64,000 nt of DNA, taken from the NCBI RefSeq assembly GCF_014653575.1, contig NZ_BNAQ01000001.1:1054001-1118000 (forward strand), read 5' to 3'. Position 1 is the stretch's first letter, and each line of letters begins with the position of its first letter. The notes below the pieces were generated by a model. The model did no database searches and was not told where the DNA came from. It saw nothing but the letters and a program-made list of their open reading frames with translations. The DNA is from Sphingomonas glacialis (lineage in GTDB: Bacteria > Pseudomonadota > Alphaproteobacteria > Sphingomonadales > Sphingomonadaceae). Positions 8,429-18,321 of the stretch are shown in pieces. A program made the translations under genes and the position numbers.

Positions 8429-9841
8429 TTATTGCGCAACGGTAGCGCGCGCACGACCATAAGCGAAATAGACCGCCAGCCCGACCGCGTTCCACGCGAG
8501 GAACGAGATTTGCGTCACCACCTGCAGGCTGGTGAACAGATAGACGCAGCCGAGGATCGCGAGCGGTGCGACCACCCAGGCGAGCGGAGTGCGGAACGGC
8601 CGTCGTGCGGCGGGGTCACGCCGGCGCAGCACGAGCACGCACGCCGCGACCGCGACGAACGCGCACAGCGTACCCGCGTTGGCGAGGCTGGCGATCACGT
8701 CGAGCGGGGTCAGCGCGGCAATGACGCTGACGAACACAGCCGTCACCAGCGTAATCCGCGCCGGCGTGCCGCGCGTCGAAAGCCGTGCGAGTGCGGGCGG
8801 CAGGAAGCCGTCGCGCGCCATGACGAGGAAGATCCGGCTCTGCCCGTAGAGAAAGCCGAGCAGCACGGTCGGCAGCGCGATCGCGGCAGCGGCGGCGACG
8901 ATCGTCGCGACGCCGCCCTGCCCGATCTGGCGCAGGATCAGCGCGAGCGGCTCGCTGCTCTTGCCGAACACCGAAAAATGCACCGCGCCGACCGCGACCG
9001 CGGCGACGATCATGTAGATCGCGGTGCACGCGACCATCGATCCGATGATGCCGATCGCCAGGTCGCGCTCGGGATTGCGCGTTTCCTCGGCGGCGGTCGA
9101 GATCGCATCGAAGCCGTAAAAGGCGAAGAAGATGATCGCCGCGGCACCCATCACGCCATACTTCACGCCGCCATCGCCCGCGACGCTACCATAGCCATAG
9201 GGCGCGAACGGATGGAGGTTCGCCGGATCGAAATGCGGCAGCGCGACCGCAACGAACAGCGCCAGCGTGACGATCTTGACCAGCACGAGCACGGTATTGA
9301 TCCGCGCGCTTTCACGCGTGCCGAGCGTCAGCAGCCCTGCCACGACCGCGATGATGAAGACCGCGGGCAGGTTGATCCCGAACGCGCCGCCGATGCTCGG
9401 CCCGTGCGTCGCCCAATCGGGCAGGTCGATGCCGAGACCATGGAGGAAGCCCACCGCATAGCCCGACCAGCCGACCGCGACGGTCGACACGACGAGCGAA
9501 TATTCGAGGATCAGGCTCCACCCGACCACCCAGGCGATCACCTCGCCGAGCACGGCATAGCTATAGGTATAGGCACTGCCCGAGGCTGGGATCATCGTCG
9601 CCATCTCGGCATAGCAGAGCGCGGCACACGCGCAGATCGCGCCCGCGATCGCGAAGCTCAGAAGCACGGCAGGCCCGGCGCGATCGGCGCCCACGCCGAT
9701 CAGCGTCAGGATTCCGGTGCCGACGATCGCGCCGACGCCCAGCGCGACGAGATGCGGCCACGACAGCGTGCGCGCCATGCGCTCCTCGACCGGCTGGTCG
9801 TCGCCGTGGAGAATGATCTTCTTGCGAAACAGACCGGTCAA
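8429..9841 (-). CDS. APC-superfamily amino acid permease (CAT/YfnA-like)
   Basis: A 470-residue permease with about 12 to 13 membrane segments. The GVGAIVGTGILTLIG motif in the first segment and the ASGSAYTYSYAVLGE segment are typical of the APC superfamily; FYGFDAISTAAEETRNPERDLAIGI marks the cationic-amino-acid-transporter-like branch. The start appears to be TTG at 9841 (MTGLFRKK), supported by a GGGGGGAAG ribosome-binding site just upstream; no ATG fits as well. The substrate is not defined by sequence. Confidence 0.85.
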   Translation of the reverse strand: MTGLFRKKIILHGDDQPVEERMARTLSWPHLVALGVGAIVGTGILTLIGVGADRAGPAVLLSFAIAGAICACAALCYAEMATMIPASGSAYTYSYAVLGEVIAWVVGWSLILEYSLVVSTVAVGWSGYAVGFLHGLGIDLPDWATHGPSIGGAFGINLPAVFIIAVVAGLLTLGTRESARINTVLVLVKIVTLALFVAVALPHFDPANLHPFAPYGYGSVAGDGGVKYGVMGAAAIIFFAFYGFDAISTAAEETRNPERDLAIGIIGSMVACTAIYMIVAAVAVGAVHFSVFGKSSEPLALILRQIGQGGVATIVAAAAAIALPTVLLGFLYGQSRIFLVMARDGFLPPALARLSTRGTPARITLVTAVFVSVIAALTPLDVIASLANAGTLCAFVAVAACVLVLRRRDPAARRPFRTPLAWVVAPLAILGCVYLFTSLQVVTQISFLAWNAVGLAVYFAYGRARATVAQ

Positions 9842-9901
9842 AATGCTTCCCCCCCGGACCGCGACACGATCGCGCGGTCAAAACCCCTCAGCTGCGGGGA
9901 C

Positions 9902-11458
9902 TTATTCCCACTCGATCGTGCCGGGCGGCTTGCTCGTATAGTCGTAGGTCACGCGGTTGATGCCCTTGACCTCGTTGACGATTCGCGTCGCGACGCGCGG
10001 CAGGAAGTCGCCGGGGAACTGGAACGCCTCGGCGGTCATGCCGTCGGTCGAGGTGACGGCGCGGAGAGCCAGCACGTTGTCGTAGGTGCGCCCATCGCCC
10101 ATCACGCCGACGCTGCGCACCGGCAGCAGCACCGCGAACGCCTGCCAGATCGTGTCGTACAGCCCCGCCGCGCGGATCTCCTCGAGATAGATCGCATCAG
10201 CCTTGCGCAGGATGTCGCAGCGTTCCTTGGTCACTTCGCCTGGAATGCGGATCGCGAGACCCGGCCCCGGGAAGGGATGCCGCCCGACGAACGCCTGCGG
10301 CAGGCCAAGCTCCATGCCGAGCGCGCGGACTTCGTCCTTGAACAGCTCGCGCAAGGGTTCGACGAGCTGCATGTTCATCCGCTCGGGCAGCCCGCCGACA
10401 TTGTGGTGGCTCTTGATCGTCACCGATGGGCCGCCAGTGAAGCTGACGCTCTCGATCACGTCGGGGTAGAGCGTCCCCTGCGCGAGGAAATCGGCACCGC
10501 CGACCTTGCGCGCCTCTTCCTCGAACAGATCAATGAACGCGCCGCCGATGAACTTGCGCTTCTTCTCGGGGTCGGTCTCGCCCGCCAGGCCCGCGAGGAA
10601 GGTCTCCTCGGCGTTCACATGGACAAGCGGGATGTTGTAGCTGTTTCGAAACAGGCTGACGACCTGCTCGGCCTCGCCGGTGCGCATCAGGCCGTGGTCG
10701 ACGAACACGCACGTCAGCTGCTCGCCGATCGCTTCGTGGATCAGCACGGCAGCTACCGCCGAATCGACGCCACCCGACAGACCGCAGATCACCCGGCCGC
10801 TGCCGACCTGCGCGCGGATCTGGGCGACCTTGGCGGCGCGGAACTCGGCCATCGTCCAGTCGCCGGTGAGGCCACAGACGTGGCGCGCGAAATTGGCGAT
10901 CAGCTTGGCGCCGTCGGGAGTGTGCGCGACTTCCATGTGGAACTGCGTCGCGTAATATTTGCGCGAATCGTCGGCGACGACCGCGATCGGCGAGCCGGGG
11001 CTGACCGCGACCGGGCGGAAGCCGGGGGCGAGCGCGCTGACCTTGTCGCCGTGGCTCATCCAGACGGTGTGCTTCTCGCCCGTCTTCCACACGCCGTCGA
11101 AGAGGACGCAGTCGTCGGTAATCTCGATCACCGCGTGGCCGAACTCGCCGCTTTCGCCGAGCGTGACGTTGCCGCCGAGCTGCTGCATCAGCACCTGCTG
11201 GCCGTAGCAGATCCCCATGATCGGCACGCCGCTGTCGAGAATCGCCTGCGGAATGCGCGGGCTCCCCTCGTCGAGCACCGAGGCCGGGCTGCCCGACAGA
11301 ATCACGCCCTTGGGCGCCATTCGCGCAAAGGCCGCTTCTGCGGTGGTGAAGGGAGCGATCTCGCTGTAGACGCCGGCTTCCCGCACGCGTCGCGCGATCA
11401 ATTGCGTTACCTGGCTGCCGAAATCGACGATGAGGATCGAGTCTGTCGGATGGGTCAT
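9902..11458 (-). CDS. guaA: GMP synthase (glutamine-hydrolysing)
   Basis: A 518-residue enzyme converting XMP, ATP and glutamine to GMP in purine biosynthesis. The N-terminal class I glutamine amidotransferase domain carries the nucleophile Cys84 (MGICYGQQ). The ATP pyrophosphatase domain shows SGGVDS near residue 230, followed by the dimerisation domain ([13 protein letters not shown]) and a PPGTIEWE C-terminus. The ATG at 11458 is chosen because the protein then begins at the conserved N-terminus ([11 protein letters not shown]). It is divergent from the methyltransferase gene across only 49 bases. Confidence 0.97.
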   Translation of the reverse strand: MTHPTDSILIVDFGSQVTQLIARRVREAGVYSEIAPFTTAEAAFARMAPKGVILSGSPASVLDEGSPRIPQAILDSGVPIMGICYGQQVLMQQLGGNVTLGESGEFGHAVIEITDDCVLFDGVWKTGEKHTVWMSHGDKVSALAPGFRPVAVSPGSPIAVVADDSRKYYATQFHMEVAHTPDGAKLIANFARHVCGLTGDWTMAEFRAAKVAQIRAQVGSGRVICGLSGGVDSAVAAVLIHEAIGEQLTCVFVDHGLMRTGEAEQVVSLFRNSYNIPLVHVNAEETFLAGLAGETDPEKKRKFIGGAFIDLFEEEARKVGGADFLAQGTLYPDVIESVSFTGGPSVTIKSHHNVGGLPERMNMQLVEPLRELFKDEVRALGMELGLPQAFVGRHPFPGPGLAIRIPGEVTKERCDILRKADAIYLEEIRAAGLYDTIWQAFAVLLPVRSVGVMGDGRTYDNVLALRAVTSTDGMTAEAFQFPGDFLPRVATRIVNEVKGINRVTYDYTSKPPGTIEWE

Positions 11459-11507
11459 GCCGCCAGATAGCAGATGCGCGCCGTGGGGGAAGAGTTTTGG
11501 GGACGAA

Positions 11508-12638
11508 ATGACCGACACCTATTTAAAAGCCGCAGCGCGCGCCGGATTCGAGCCGATGGTCGTTGCCGCCGGCGAGGACGGGCGCAAGCTCGCAGGGCTT
11601 GCCGGGCTCGCTGCGAAGATCGGCCTGCGTGGGCGCGTCTACCCGCTTGCGATGCAAGCGCGCACGCACGAGCCCGACGATGTCGAGGTCGCCGCGCGGA
11701 CGCAGCAACTGATCGGCCAGAGCGTCCCGCGCTGGCATTTCAACATGCTGCGCGACGAACCACGCAACGCCGCGTTCGACGCCGCGATCCGCCGCGCGGT
11801 GACGCCGGGCACGCATGTTCTCGACATCGGCGCAGGGAGCGGCCTGCTCTCGATGATGGCAGCGCGCGCCGGCGCCGGGCGCGTCGTCGCATGCGAGGAA
11901 AATCCCGCGATCGCCGACATGGCGCGACAGATCGTCGCGACGAACGGATTTGCCGATCGCGTGCGCGTGGTGACGGGCAATTCGACCGAGCTCGACGTTG
12001 AATCCGATCTCGAAGGCCGCGCCGACGTGATCGTCTCGGAGATCGTGTCGAACAATCTGCTGGCCGAGGGTGTGCTCAAGACGCTCGCCGACGCCGCGAC
12101 GCGGCTGCTCGCGCCGGGCGGGCAGATGATCCCGGCGGGCGGCGACGTGATGATCGCGCTCGGCAGCTGGTCGGCGGCGGAGGAGCACCGGATGACGATG
12201 GTGGCGGGCTTCGACCTCGGCGGCTTCAACGCGCTGACGCAAGTGCCGCGCAACGTTGCGGTGAGCGATGCGACGCTGACGTTGCAAAGCGATCCGGCGG
12301 CGTTGCTGTCGTTCGACTTTACCGGCGAGGCGGCGCGCGAGCCGCATCACGGTGCGGCGACACTCGTCGCACAGGGCGGACCGATCGGCGGGATCGTGCA
12401 GTGGATCCGGCTGCAGCTCGACGAGGTCGTCGATTACGAGAACCGGCCTGGCCCCGATGCGAAGTCGCATTGGGGGGCGCAATATTACCCGTTCGATGTG
12501 CCGCTCGAGCTAGCGGCGGGCACCGAGCTGCGCGTCGTGGGGGTGCATGACGGGCACCAGTTGCTGGTGTGGCGCGAAAACGCGGGCGCGACAGAGCTCC
12601 CCTCCCCTTCAGGGGAGGGGCTGGGGGTGGGGCTGTAA
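11508..12638 (+). CDS. PRMT-like class I SAM-dependent methyltransferase
   Basis: A 376-residue methyltransferase. Motif [21 protein letters not shown] (near residue 105) and the acidic ACEENP after strand 2 form the SAM pocket; [13 protein letters not shown] matches the double-E-loop area of protein arginine methyltransferases. The N-terminal 90 residues and C-terminal beta-barrel-like region also fit the PRMT fold. The substrate is unknown. GGGGA precedes the ATG. The last roughly 11 residues ([11 protein letters not shown]) and the stop codon come from a dispersed palindromic repeat beginning near 12601, so the native C-terminus has been replaced or extended. Confidence 0.8.
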   Translation: MTDTYLKAAARAGFEPMVVAAGEDGRKLAGLAGLAAKIGLRGRVYPLAMQARTHEPDDVEVAARTQQLIGQSVPRWHFNMLRDEPRNAAFDAAIRRAVTPGTHVLDIGAGSGLLSMMAARAGAGRVVACEENPAIADMARQIVATNGFADRVRVVTGNSTELDVESDLEGRADVIVSEIVSNNLLAEGVLKTLADAATRLLAPGGQMIPAGGDVMIALGSWSAAEEHRMTMVAGFDLGGFNALTQVPRNVAVSDATLTLQSDPAALLSFDFTGEAAREPHHGAATLVAQGGPIGGIVQWIRLQLDEVVDYENRPGPDAKSHWGAQYYPFDVPLELAAGTELRVVGVHDGHQLLVWRENAGATELPSPSGEGLGVGL

Positions 12639-12695
12639 CGGGCACCCGCGCGCCCAGTACTTCCCCACCCCAACCCCTCCCCTAAAGGGGAGGGG
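12601..12695. repeat. Inverted pair of GC-rich palindromic repeats between convergent genes
   Basis: The left unit (12601-12632) contains the hairpin CCTCCCCTT/AGGGGAGGGG followed by CTGGGGGTGGGG. The right unit (12663-12695) is the same element in the opposite orientation with a few changes (CCCCACCCCAACCCCTCCCC, then AAAGGGGAGGGG). Together they could fold into large hairpins and may end transcription from both sides. The left unit lies inside the end of the methyltransferase reading frame. Confidence 0.8.
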
Positions 12696-12703
12696 CTTGC
12701 GCG

Positions 12704-14830
12704 CTATTCTACCGGCTTCACCTGCAACCCGGTCCACTTCGCCGCAAACGCCCACGCGTCCGCCGTCTCGGCAATCACCTTGTCGGTCGGCTTGCCAGAG
12801 CCATGCCCCGCGCGCGTCTCGATCCGCACCAGCCGCGGCTTCGGCCCCAGGTCGGCCGCCTGCAGCGCGGCCGTATATTTGAACGTATGCCCCGGCACGA
12901 CACGGTCGTCGGTATCAGCCGTCTCGGCCAAAATCGCCGGATACGGCTTGCCCGGCCGGATATTGTGGTACGGCGAATAGGCATAGAGCGTCTTGAAATC
13001 GGCTTCCTTCGACGGATAGCCATAATCGTCGACCCAATAGCGCCCTGCGGTGAAGCGATCGAAGCGCAGCATGTCCATCACGCCGACGGCCGGCAGCGCC
13101 GCCGCGAACAGATCGGGCCGCTGGTTGGTCACCGCCCCGACCAGCAGACCGCCGTTCGAGCCACCCTGGATGACGAGCTGATCCGCGCCGGTGATATGCT
13201 GTGCCTTCAGATACTCGCCCGCCGCGATGAAATCGTCGAACACGTTCTGCTTGTTGGCGAGCCGGCCGCCGTCATGCCACGGCTTGCCATATTCGCCGCC
13301 GCCGCGGATGTTGGCGACCGCGAACACCCCACCCTGCTCGAGCCACGCGATCCGCGTCGCCGAAAACGCCGGCGTCACCGAGATGTTGAAGCCGCCATAC
13401 GCATAGAGCAGCGTCGGCGCGGGGCCCGTCACGTCCTTGCGTTTGACGATGAACATCGGGACCTTGGTGCCGTCCTTCGACGCATAGAAACGCTGCTCGA
13501 CCGCATAGCGCGACGGATCGAACGCGACCTTGGGCGCCGCCCACGGCGTCGCCTTGCCCGTGCTGACATCGTAGCGATAGATCGTCGTCGGCGTGGCAAA
13601 GCTGGTGAAGGCGTAGAAGGTCTCGGGATCGTCGGGGTCGCCGCCAAAGCCGCCGACATCGCCGATCCCGGGGAGCGGCACGACGCCATCGGGCTTGCCG
13701 TCGAGCGTGTAGCGACGGACCTCGCTCTTCACGTCGGCGAGGTAGGACAGCAGCAGCTTGCCGCCGACGATCGACGCGCCGTCGAGCACGTCCTTGCCCT
13801 GTGGCACCACCTCATGCTCGGGCACTTCGGCCGAGCGCGCGTAGAGGTTGGTCGCGACGATCCGCAGTCGCGGCGCATCCTTGTTGGTCAGCCAGTAGAA
13901 ATTGCCGCCGACATTGCCCGCGAAGCTCCACTGGTTCTGCAGCCCCTTGAAGATCGTGCGCGGCGCGAGCTTGGGCGCGGTGAGATCGATCACGGTGATC
14001 TCGTAGCGATTGTCGGTGCCCTCATGCGTCGTGATGACGAGCCATTTGCCGTCGTCGGTCACGATCGCGCCATGGCCCATCTTGGGCCGATCGGGGGTTG
14101 CGTAGATCAGCGAGTCGGCGCTTTGCGGCGTGCCGAGCTTATGGAAATAGACCTGCTGGTTCTCGTTGAGCGCCTGGAACTTGGCGCCCTGGGCGGGTGC
14201 GGCGAAGCGCGAATAATAGAAGCCCGATCCATCCTTCGCCCATAACAGGCTCGAGAACTTCACCCAGTCGATCTGGTCGCTGATGCCGCCGCTCGCGACG
14301 TCGAGCACCTTTACGGTACGCCAGTCGGTGCCGCCGTCCTGCACCGCGTAGAGCAGCTTGTGGCCGTCTTCCGACGGGGTCCATTCGGCGAGCGCCGTCG
14401 CGCCGTCCTTCGACCAGCCGTTGGGATCGACCAGCACCCGGCCCGCCCCATCGACGCTGTCGCGTACATAGAGCACCGCCTGATTCTGCAGCCCGGCATT
14501 GCGCGTATAGAAATAGCGACCGCCCTTCTTCACCGGCACGCCGAACCGCTCGTAATCGAGCAGCTGCTTCAACCGTGCGGCAAAGACGTCGCGACCCGGC
14601 AGCGTCGCCAGATAGGCGTTGGTGACGGCATTCTCGTCGGCGACCCACTTCGCCACCTCGGCATCGGTGCGGACGTCGTTCTCGAGCCAGCGATACGGAT
14701 CGGCGACCTTGACGCCGAACTGTTCGTCGACCTGTGGTACACGGCGGGTCTCGGGATATTGCATGGTCTGGGCCTGTAGTTGCACGGGGGCCGCGAGAAC
14801 GAGAGCGATCAGCGGCAGGGTCAAGCGCAT
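12704..14830 (-). CDS. Prolyl oligopeptidase (S9A), exported
   Basis: A 708-residue serine peptidase that cleaves short proline-containing peptides. A signal peptide is visible (MRLTLPLIALVLAAPVQLQA), so it probably acts in the periplasm. The N-terminal beta-propeller begins with the conserved DPYRWLEN. The C-terminal alpha/beta-hydrolase domain holds the nucleophile Ser558 in GGSNGG, the aspartate region ADTDDRVVP and the histidine in GHGSGKP. GGAG lies upstream of the ATG. It follows rplQ on the same strand but is separated by a strong terminator, so it is probably transcribed on its own. Confidence 0.95.
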   Translation of the reverse strand: MRLTLPLIALVLAAPVQLQAQTMQYPETRRVPQVDEQFGVKVADPYRWLENDVRTDAEVAKWVADENAVTNAYLATLPGRDVFAARLKQLLDYERFGVPVKKGGRYFYTRNAGLQNQAVLYVRDSVDGAGRVLVDPNGWSKDGATALAEWTPSEDGHKLLYAVQDGGTDWRTVKVLDVASGGISDQIDWVKFSSLLWAKDGSGFYYSRFAAPAQGAKFQALNENQQVYFHKLGTPQSADSLIYATPDRPKMGHGAIVTDDGKWLVITTHEGTDNRYEITVIDLTAPKLAPRTIFKGLQNQWSFAGNVGGNFYWLTNKDAPRLRIVATNLYARSAEVPEHEVVPQGKDVLDGASIVGGKLLLSYLADVKSEVRRYTLDGKPDGVVPLPGIGDVGGFGGDPDDPETFYAFTSFATPTTIYRYDVSTGKATPWAAPKVAFDPSRYAVEQRFYASKDGTKVPMFIVKRKDVTGPAPTLLYAYGGFNISVTPAFSATRIAWLEQGGVFAVANIRGGGEYGKPWHDGGRLANKQNVFDDFIAAGEYLKAQHITGADQLVIQGGSNGGLLVGAVTNQRPDLFAAALPAVGVMDMLRFDRFTAGRYWVDDYGYPSKEADFKTLYAYSPYHNIRPGKPYPAILAETADTDDRVVPGHTFKYTAALQAADLGPKPRLVRIETRAGHGSGKPTDKVIAETADAWAFAAKWTGLQVKPVE

Positions 14831-14847
14831 GTAGGGCTCCGAAACGG

Positions 14848-14883
14848 AAAAAGGAGCCGCACTCTACCGAGCGCGACTCCTTT
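14848..14883 (-). terminator. Rho-independent terminator after rplQ
   Basis: On the minus strand AAAGGAGTCGC pairs with GCGGCTCCTTT around a GCTCGGTAGAGT loop that can add further pairs, and the stem runs into TTTTT. It lies 25 bases after the rplQ stop and before the peptidase start, so it closes the alpha operon. Confidence 0.85.
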
Positions 14884-14907
14884 CTCAACCTGCAAAGCAA
14901 CTAAGGC

Positions 14908-15330
14908 TTATGCGGCCTCGTCATACTCGCCGTCGACGATCACCGGGCCCGAATCCTGGCCCTTGGCGCTTACGTCGCGGTCGACGAATTCGATGACCGC
15001 CATCGGCGACGCGTCCGACATACGGATGCCGGCCTTGATCACGCGGGTGTAACCGCCGTTGCGATCGGCATAGCGCGTCGCCAGAACGTCGAACAGCTTG
15101 ATCAGCTGCGCGTCGTCGAGCAGCCGTGCGTGCGCCAGGCGGCGGTTGCTGAGACCACCCTTCTTGCCGAGCGTGATCAGCTTCTCGATGTACGGGCGCA
15201 GTTCCTTCGCCTTGGCGACGGTGGTGGTGATCTGCTCGTGCTTGATAAGGGCAGCGGACATGTTGCGGAACAACGCAATGCGATGTGCCGAGGTACGCTG
15301 CAGTTTACGACCGCCTACGCGATGACGCAT
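14908..15330 (-). CDS. rplQ: 50S ribosomal protein L17
   Basis: A 140-residue large-subunit protein near the polypeptide exit. The N-terminus ([20 protein letters not shown]) is the diagnostic L17 opening. Unlike compact versions it has a C-terminal tail of about 25 residues ending VDGEYDEAA. It is the last gene of the alpha operon, 240 bases after rpoA, and is followed by a terminator. Confidence 0.97.
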   Translation of the reverse strand: MRHRVGGRKLQRTSAHRIALFRNMSAALIKHEQITTTVAKAKELRPYIEKLITLGKKGGLSNRRLAHARLLDDAQLIKLFDVLATRYADRNGGYTRVIKAGIRMSDASPMAVIEFVDRDVSAKGQDSGPVIVDGEYDEAA

Positions 15331-15423
15331 GGTGATTTCCTTCGTTCGTTAGGGGGCCGTGTGAGGTACCCCAGACCAGGTGACCGTTATGGCCGCCACC
15401 TATCGCCGTCTTGCTGACCGTAG

Positions 15424-15472
15424 CCCTCTCCCATTCTTCATGGGAGAGGGTTGGGTGAGGGTCTTCTTCTAC
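15424..15472. repeat. Palindromic repeat (CCCTCTCCC family) between rpoA and rplQ
   Basis: A perfect 11-bp hairpin CCCTCTCCCAT/ATGGGAGAGGG with a five-base loop, followed by TTGGGTGAGGGTCTTCTTC. The reverse complement of 23650-23709 carries the same hairpin-plus-tail arrangement, showing a dispersed family. The 240-base spacer 15331-15570 holds no gene; besides this repeat I see only GC-rich inverted sequence near 15480-15545. Confidence 0.8.
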
Positions 15473-15570
15473 TCGCGCCCGCCGCGGCGAAACCGCGTCG
15501 TCGGACGTCGCAAGCGACGCCGGCCGGGCTTACGCCGTCTCAGAATTAGCGTGCGCTAATCCTGTGCGGC

Positions 15571-16635
15571 TCAGCCCATGATTTCCTGCTCGAGCTTCTT
15601 CGCCATCTCTTCGATGTTCTCAGGCGGCCAACCCGGGATTTCCATCCCGAGGCGGAGCCCCATCGAAGACAGCACTTCCTTGATCTCGTTGAGCGACTTG
15701 CGGCCGAAGTTCGGCGTGCGCAGCATCTCGGCTTCAGTCTTCTGGACCAGATCGCCGATATAGATGATGTTGTCGTTCTTGAGGCAGTTGGCGCTGCGCA
15801 CCGAAAGCTCGAGCTCGTCGACCTTCTTGAGCAAATAGCGGTTGATCTGCTGCGTGTCGCCCGACACTTCGCCAGCCGCAGCCGCCGGAGCAGCGTGACC
15901 GATCGGAGCCGAACGCGTCACCGACGAATCGTCGAAGTGGACGAACAGCGCGAGCTGGTCCTGCAGGATGCGTCCTGCGTAACCAACGGCGTCCTCAGGC
16001 GTGATCGTGCCGTCGGTCTCGATCGTCAGCGTGAGCTTGTCGTAATCGAGCTCCTGCCCGACGCGGGTGTTCTCGACCTTGTAGCTCACCTGCTTGACCG
16101 GCGAATACAGCGCGTCGACCGGGATCAGGCCGATCGGCGCATCGGCCGGACGGTTGGCGACGGCAGCGACATAGCCCTTGCCGACGTCAGCGGTGAATTC
16201 CATGTTGAGCGTCGCGCCCTCGTCGAGGTGGCACAGCACCAGCTTGGGGTTCATCACTTCGATGTCGCCCGTCACCGCGATGTCGCCAGCCGTGACCGCA
16301 CCTGGACCCGTTGCCGAGAGCTGGAGGCGCTTGGGCCCTTCGCCTTGCATGCGCAAAGCGATCTGCTTCACGTTGAGCACGATATCGGTCACGTCTTCGC
16401 GAACGCCGGCAAGCGACGAGAATTCGTGCAGCACGTTCTCGATCTTGATCGAGGTGACCGCTGCCCCCTGCAGCGACGACAGCAGAACGCGACGCAGCGC
16501 GTTGCCGAGCGTCAGGCCGAAACCACGCTCCAGCGGCTCGGCGACGAAGGTTGCCTTGCGCTTGCCATCACCGGACTTCTTCTCGAGGCCGGACGGCTTC
16601 TTCAGTTCCTGCCAGTTCTTTGCATTGACGGACAT
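15571..16635 (-). CDS. rpoA: DNA-directed RNA polymerase subunit alpha
   Basis: A 354-residue RNA polymerase alpha subunit. The N-terminal dimerisation domain includes [22 protein letters not shown] and [14 protein letters not shown]. The C-terminal domain that contacts UP elements and activators includes [13 protein letters not shown] and the helix-hairpin-helix [16 protein letters not shown]. An Ala/Gly/Ser linker near residues 245-262 joins them. It lies in the usual rpsM-rpsK-rpoA-rplQ order. Confidence 0.98.
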   Translation of the reverse strand: MSVNAKNWQELKKPSGLEKKSGDGKRKATFVAEPLERGFGLTLGNALRRVLLSSLQGAAVTSIKIENVLHEFSSLAGVREDVTDIVLNVKQIALRMQGEGPKRLQLSATGPGAVTAGDIAVTGDIEVMNPKLVLCHLDEGATLNMEFTADVGKGYVAAVANRPADAPIGLIPVDALYSPVKQVSYKVENTRVGQELDYDKLTLTIETDGTITPEDAVGYAGRILQDQLALFVHFDDSSVTRSAPIGHAAPAAAAGEVSGDTQQINRYLLKKVDELELSVRSANCLKNDNIIYIGDLVQKTEAEMLRTPNFGRKSLNEIKEVLSSMGLRLGMEIPGWPPENIEEMAKKLEQEIMG

Positions 16636-16730
16636 AGGCTATCCCTTGGTTTTGGGTCGGCACTGCGCAATGCCGACCAATTACGAATCCCGGGCGTGCA
16701 GCGCGATCAACCGCGCACGCCCGAGAGAAA

Positions 16731-17120
16731 TCAGACGCGACGACGCTTCGAAGGACGCACGCCGTTGTGCGGGATCGAAGTCACGTCGCGGATCGAAGTG
16801 ATCTGGAAACCGACCGCCTGCAGCGCGCGAAGCGCCGACTCACGGCCCGAACCCGGGCCCTTCACTTCGACTTCGAGCGTACGGACGCCGTGCTCGGCAG
16901 CCTTCTTGCCGGCGTCTTCGGCAGCGACCTGCGCTGCGTACGGAGTCGACTTGCGCGAGCCCTTGAAGCCCATTGCGCCGGCCGACGACCACGAGATCGC
17001 GTTGCCCTGGGCATCGGTGATCGTGATCATGGTGTTGTTGAAGCTTGCGTTCACATGGGCGACGCCCGAGGTGATGTTCTTGCGCTCGCGCCGCTTAATG
17101 CGCTGTGGTTCACGTGCCAT
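16731..17120 (-). CDS. rpsK: 30S ribosomal protein S11
   Basis: A 129-residue small-subunit platform protein. Conserved parts include the basic [15 protein letters not shown] start, [18 protein letters not shown], and the C-terminal [20 protein letters not shown]. It lies between rpsM and rpoA with short spacers (55 and 95 bases). Confidence 0.98.
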   Translation of the reverse strand: MAREPQRIKRRERKNITSGVAHVNASFNNTMITITDAQGNAISWSSAGAMGFKGSRKSTPYAAQVAAEDAGKKAAEHGVRTLEVEVKGPGSGRESALRALQAVGFQITSIRDVTSIPHNGVRPSKRRRV

Positions 17121-17175
17121 TTTGAAATCCTAAATCCTGAACGAGGAGCGAGCCGCGGTCACCCGCGGCTCAAGC

Positions 17176-17544
17176 TCACTTCTTCTTACCGGCGATCGGC
17201 TTAGCCTTGCCCTTGCGGGTGCGCGCATTGGTATGCGTGCGCTGGCCACGAACCGGCAGGCCCTTGCGATGGCGCAGGCCGCGATAGCAGGCGAGATCCA
17301 TCAGGCGCTTGATGTTCATCGCAACCTGGCGACGCAGATCGCCTTCGACGGTGTAGTCAGCGTCGATCGCCTCACGGATGTGGAGCACTTCCTGATCGGT
17401 CAGGTCCTGCACACGCGCCGTCATCGGGATGTTCAGCTTGGTGACGATTTCCTTGGCCTTGGTGTTGCCAATGCCATGAATGTAGGTGAGCGCAATAACG
17501 ACGCGCTTGTTGGTCGGGATGTTGACCCCGGCGATACGTGCCAT
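17176..17544 (-). CDS. rpsM: 30S ribosomal protein S13
   Basis: A 122-residue small-subunit head protein that contacts the P-site tRNA and the B1 bridges. It begins [20 protein letters not shown] and ends with the basic [17 protein letters not shown] tail. GGAG lies upstream of the ATG at 17544; in-frame extension further upstream is not conserved. It is the first gene of the alpha group here and is preceded by a candidate promoter rather than by adk or secY. Confidence 0.97.
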   Translation of the reverse strand: MARIAGVNIPTNKRVVIALTYIHGIGNTKAKEIVTKLNIPMTARVQDLTDQEVLHIREAIDADYTVEGDLRRQVAMNIKRLMDLACYRGLRHRKGLPVRGQRTHTNARTRKGKAKPIAGKKK

Positions 17545-17671
17545 GAACTTTTTCTCCTGCTCCACGGGGCTGCATGGCTGCAGACCCCATCTCGACGCGT
17601 TGAATACCGTAACGCACGACACCGGCGCACGCAAACAGCGCCGCCGGAGACCGGTGTTTCGGAATAGAGGC

Positions 17672-17700
17672 TCGGTAAGCCCCGACTCGGGTGCTGTCAA
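17672..17700 (-). promoter_or_regulatory. Candidate promoter of the rpsM-rpsK-rpoA-rplQ operon
   Basis: On the minus strand a perfect -35 TTGACA (17695-17700) is followed after 17 bases by TACCGA (17672-17677), a weak -10. The -35 overlaps the stop codon of the Uma2-family gene. The 128-base leader down to rpsM contains an inverted CACCGG/CCGGTG segment at about 17610-17655 that could fold. The -10 match is poor, so this is a candidate only. Confidence 0.5.
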
Positions 17701-18293
17701 GCGAGCGCTGTAGTGTCGACGAGCAGATCGGGGATGGTCGCAAACGGCACGGGAGCGCCCCATGCAAACTCGTCGCGCTGCGCGTAGGTTTCGTTTTCCG
17801 GGCCCGCCATTCGGATAATCTTTCGAGCGACGACATCGACGACCCAATATTCGGGTACACCCGTCCGCGCATACAGGCGGGCCTTTCGTCCGAGGTCGAA
17901 CTGCAGCGAACTGCTCGACACTTCGACCGCAAGCCGGACCGAGTCGCGCGAGACGAAGCGATCGTCTTCGACCGTTGCTACGACGACATCAGGCTCGGGC
18001 AGGCTGTGATCGTCGAGGTGGGTCGATACCGGAGCGTACGCTGTCAGATTCGTATCGAGGGCGCGAACCGCCTCATCGACTGCGACCAGAATGCGGAGCT
18101 GCGCTTTGGCGTGCGGGCGATGAACCGCGTTCATGACGAAGATCTCACCATCGATGAGCTGCACGCGTCCGACATTTTCGAAAGCCCCCGCTTCGTCCAA
18201 GATCAGAAATTCATCGACGGTGATCAGATGACGAACAGGATCGCCATCCTCCACGGAAGCATCGGCGGCTCGAATGGCTTGCTCGGCACCCAT
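17697..18293 (-). CDS. Uma2 family protein (DUF820, restriction-endonuclease-like fold)
   Basis: A 198-residue protein of the Uma2/DUF820 family, which has the PD-(D/E)xK nuclease fold but no established role. Visible motifs are [20 protein letters not shown] and the K-x3-Y-x3-G segment [19 protein letters not shown]. The ATG at 18293 with GGTAAGA upstream is preferred over a TTG at 18308. It starts 28 bases after the histidine kinase stop on the same strand, so it may be co-transcribed with it. Such genes are common in cyanobacteria and some actinobacteria; one inside a ribosomal cluster is unexpected. Confidence 0.82.
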   Translation of the reverse strand: MGAEQAIRAADASVEDGDPVRHLITVDEFLILDEAGAFENVGRVQLIDGEIFVMNAVHRPHAKAQLRILVAVDEAVRALDTNLTAYAPVSTHLDDHSLPEPDVVVATVEDDRFVSRDSVRLAVEVSSSSLQFDLGRKARLYARTGVPEYWVVDVVARKIIRMAGPENETYAQRDEFAWGAPVPFATIPDLLVDTTALA

Positions 18294-18321
18294 GGCCGTT
18301 CTTACCAAAAACCGCCCGTTA

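Noticed and set aside
8183..11470. Very long open frame (over 1000 codons) on the plus strand
   Set aside because: It runs antisense to the amino-acid permease and guaA and has a low-complexity Arg/Asp/His-rich translation with no homology signal. It is a by-product of GC-rich codon usage on the other strand.
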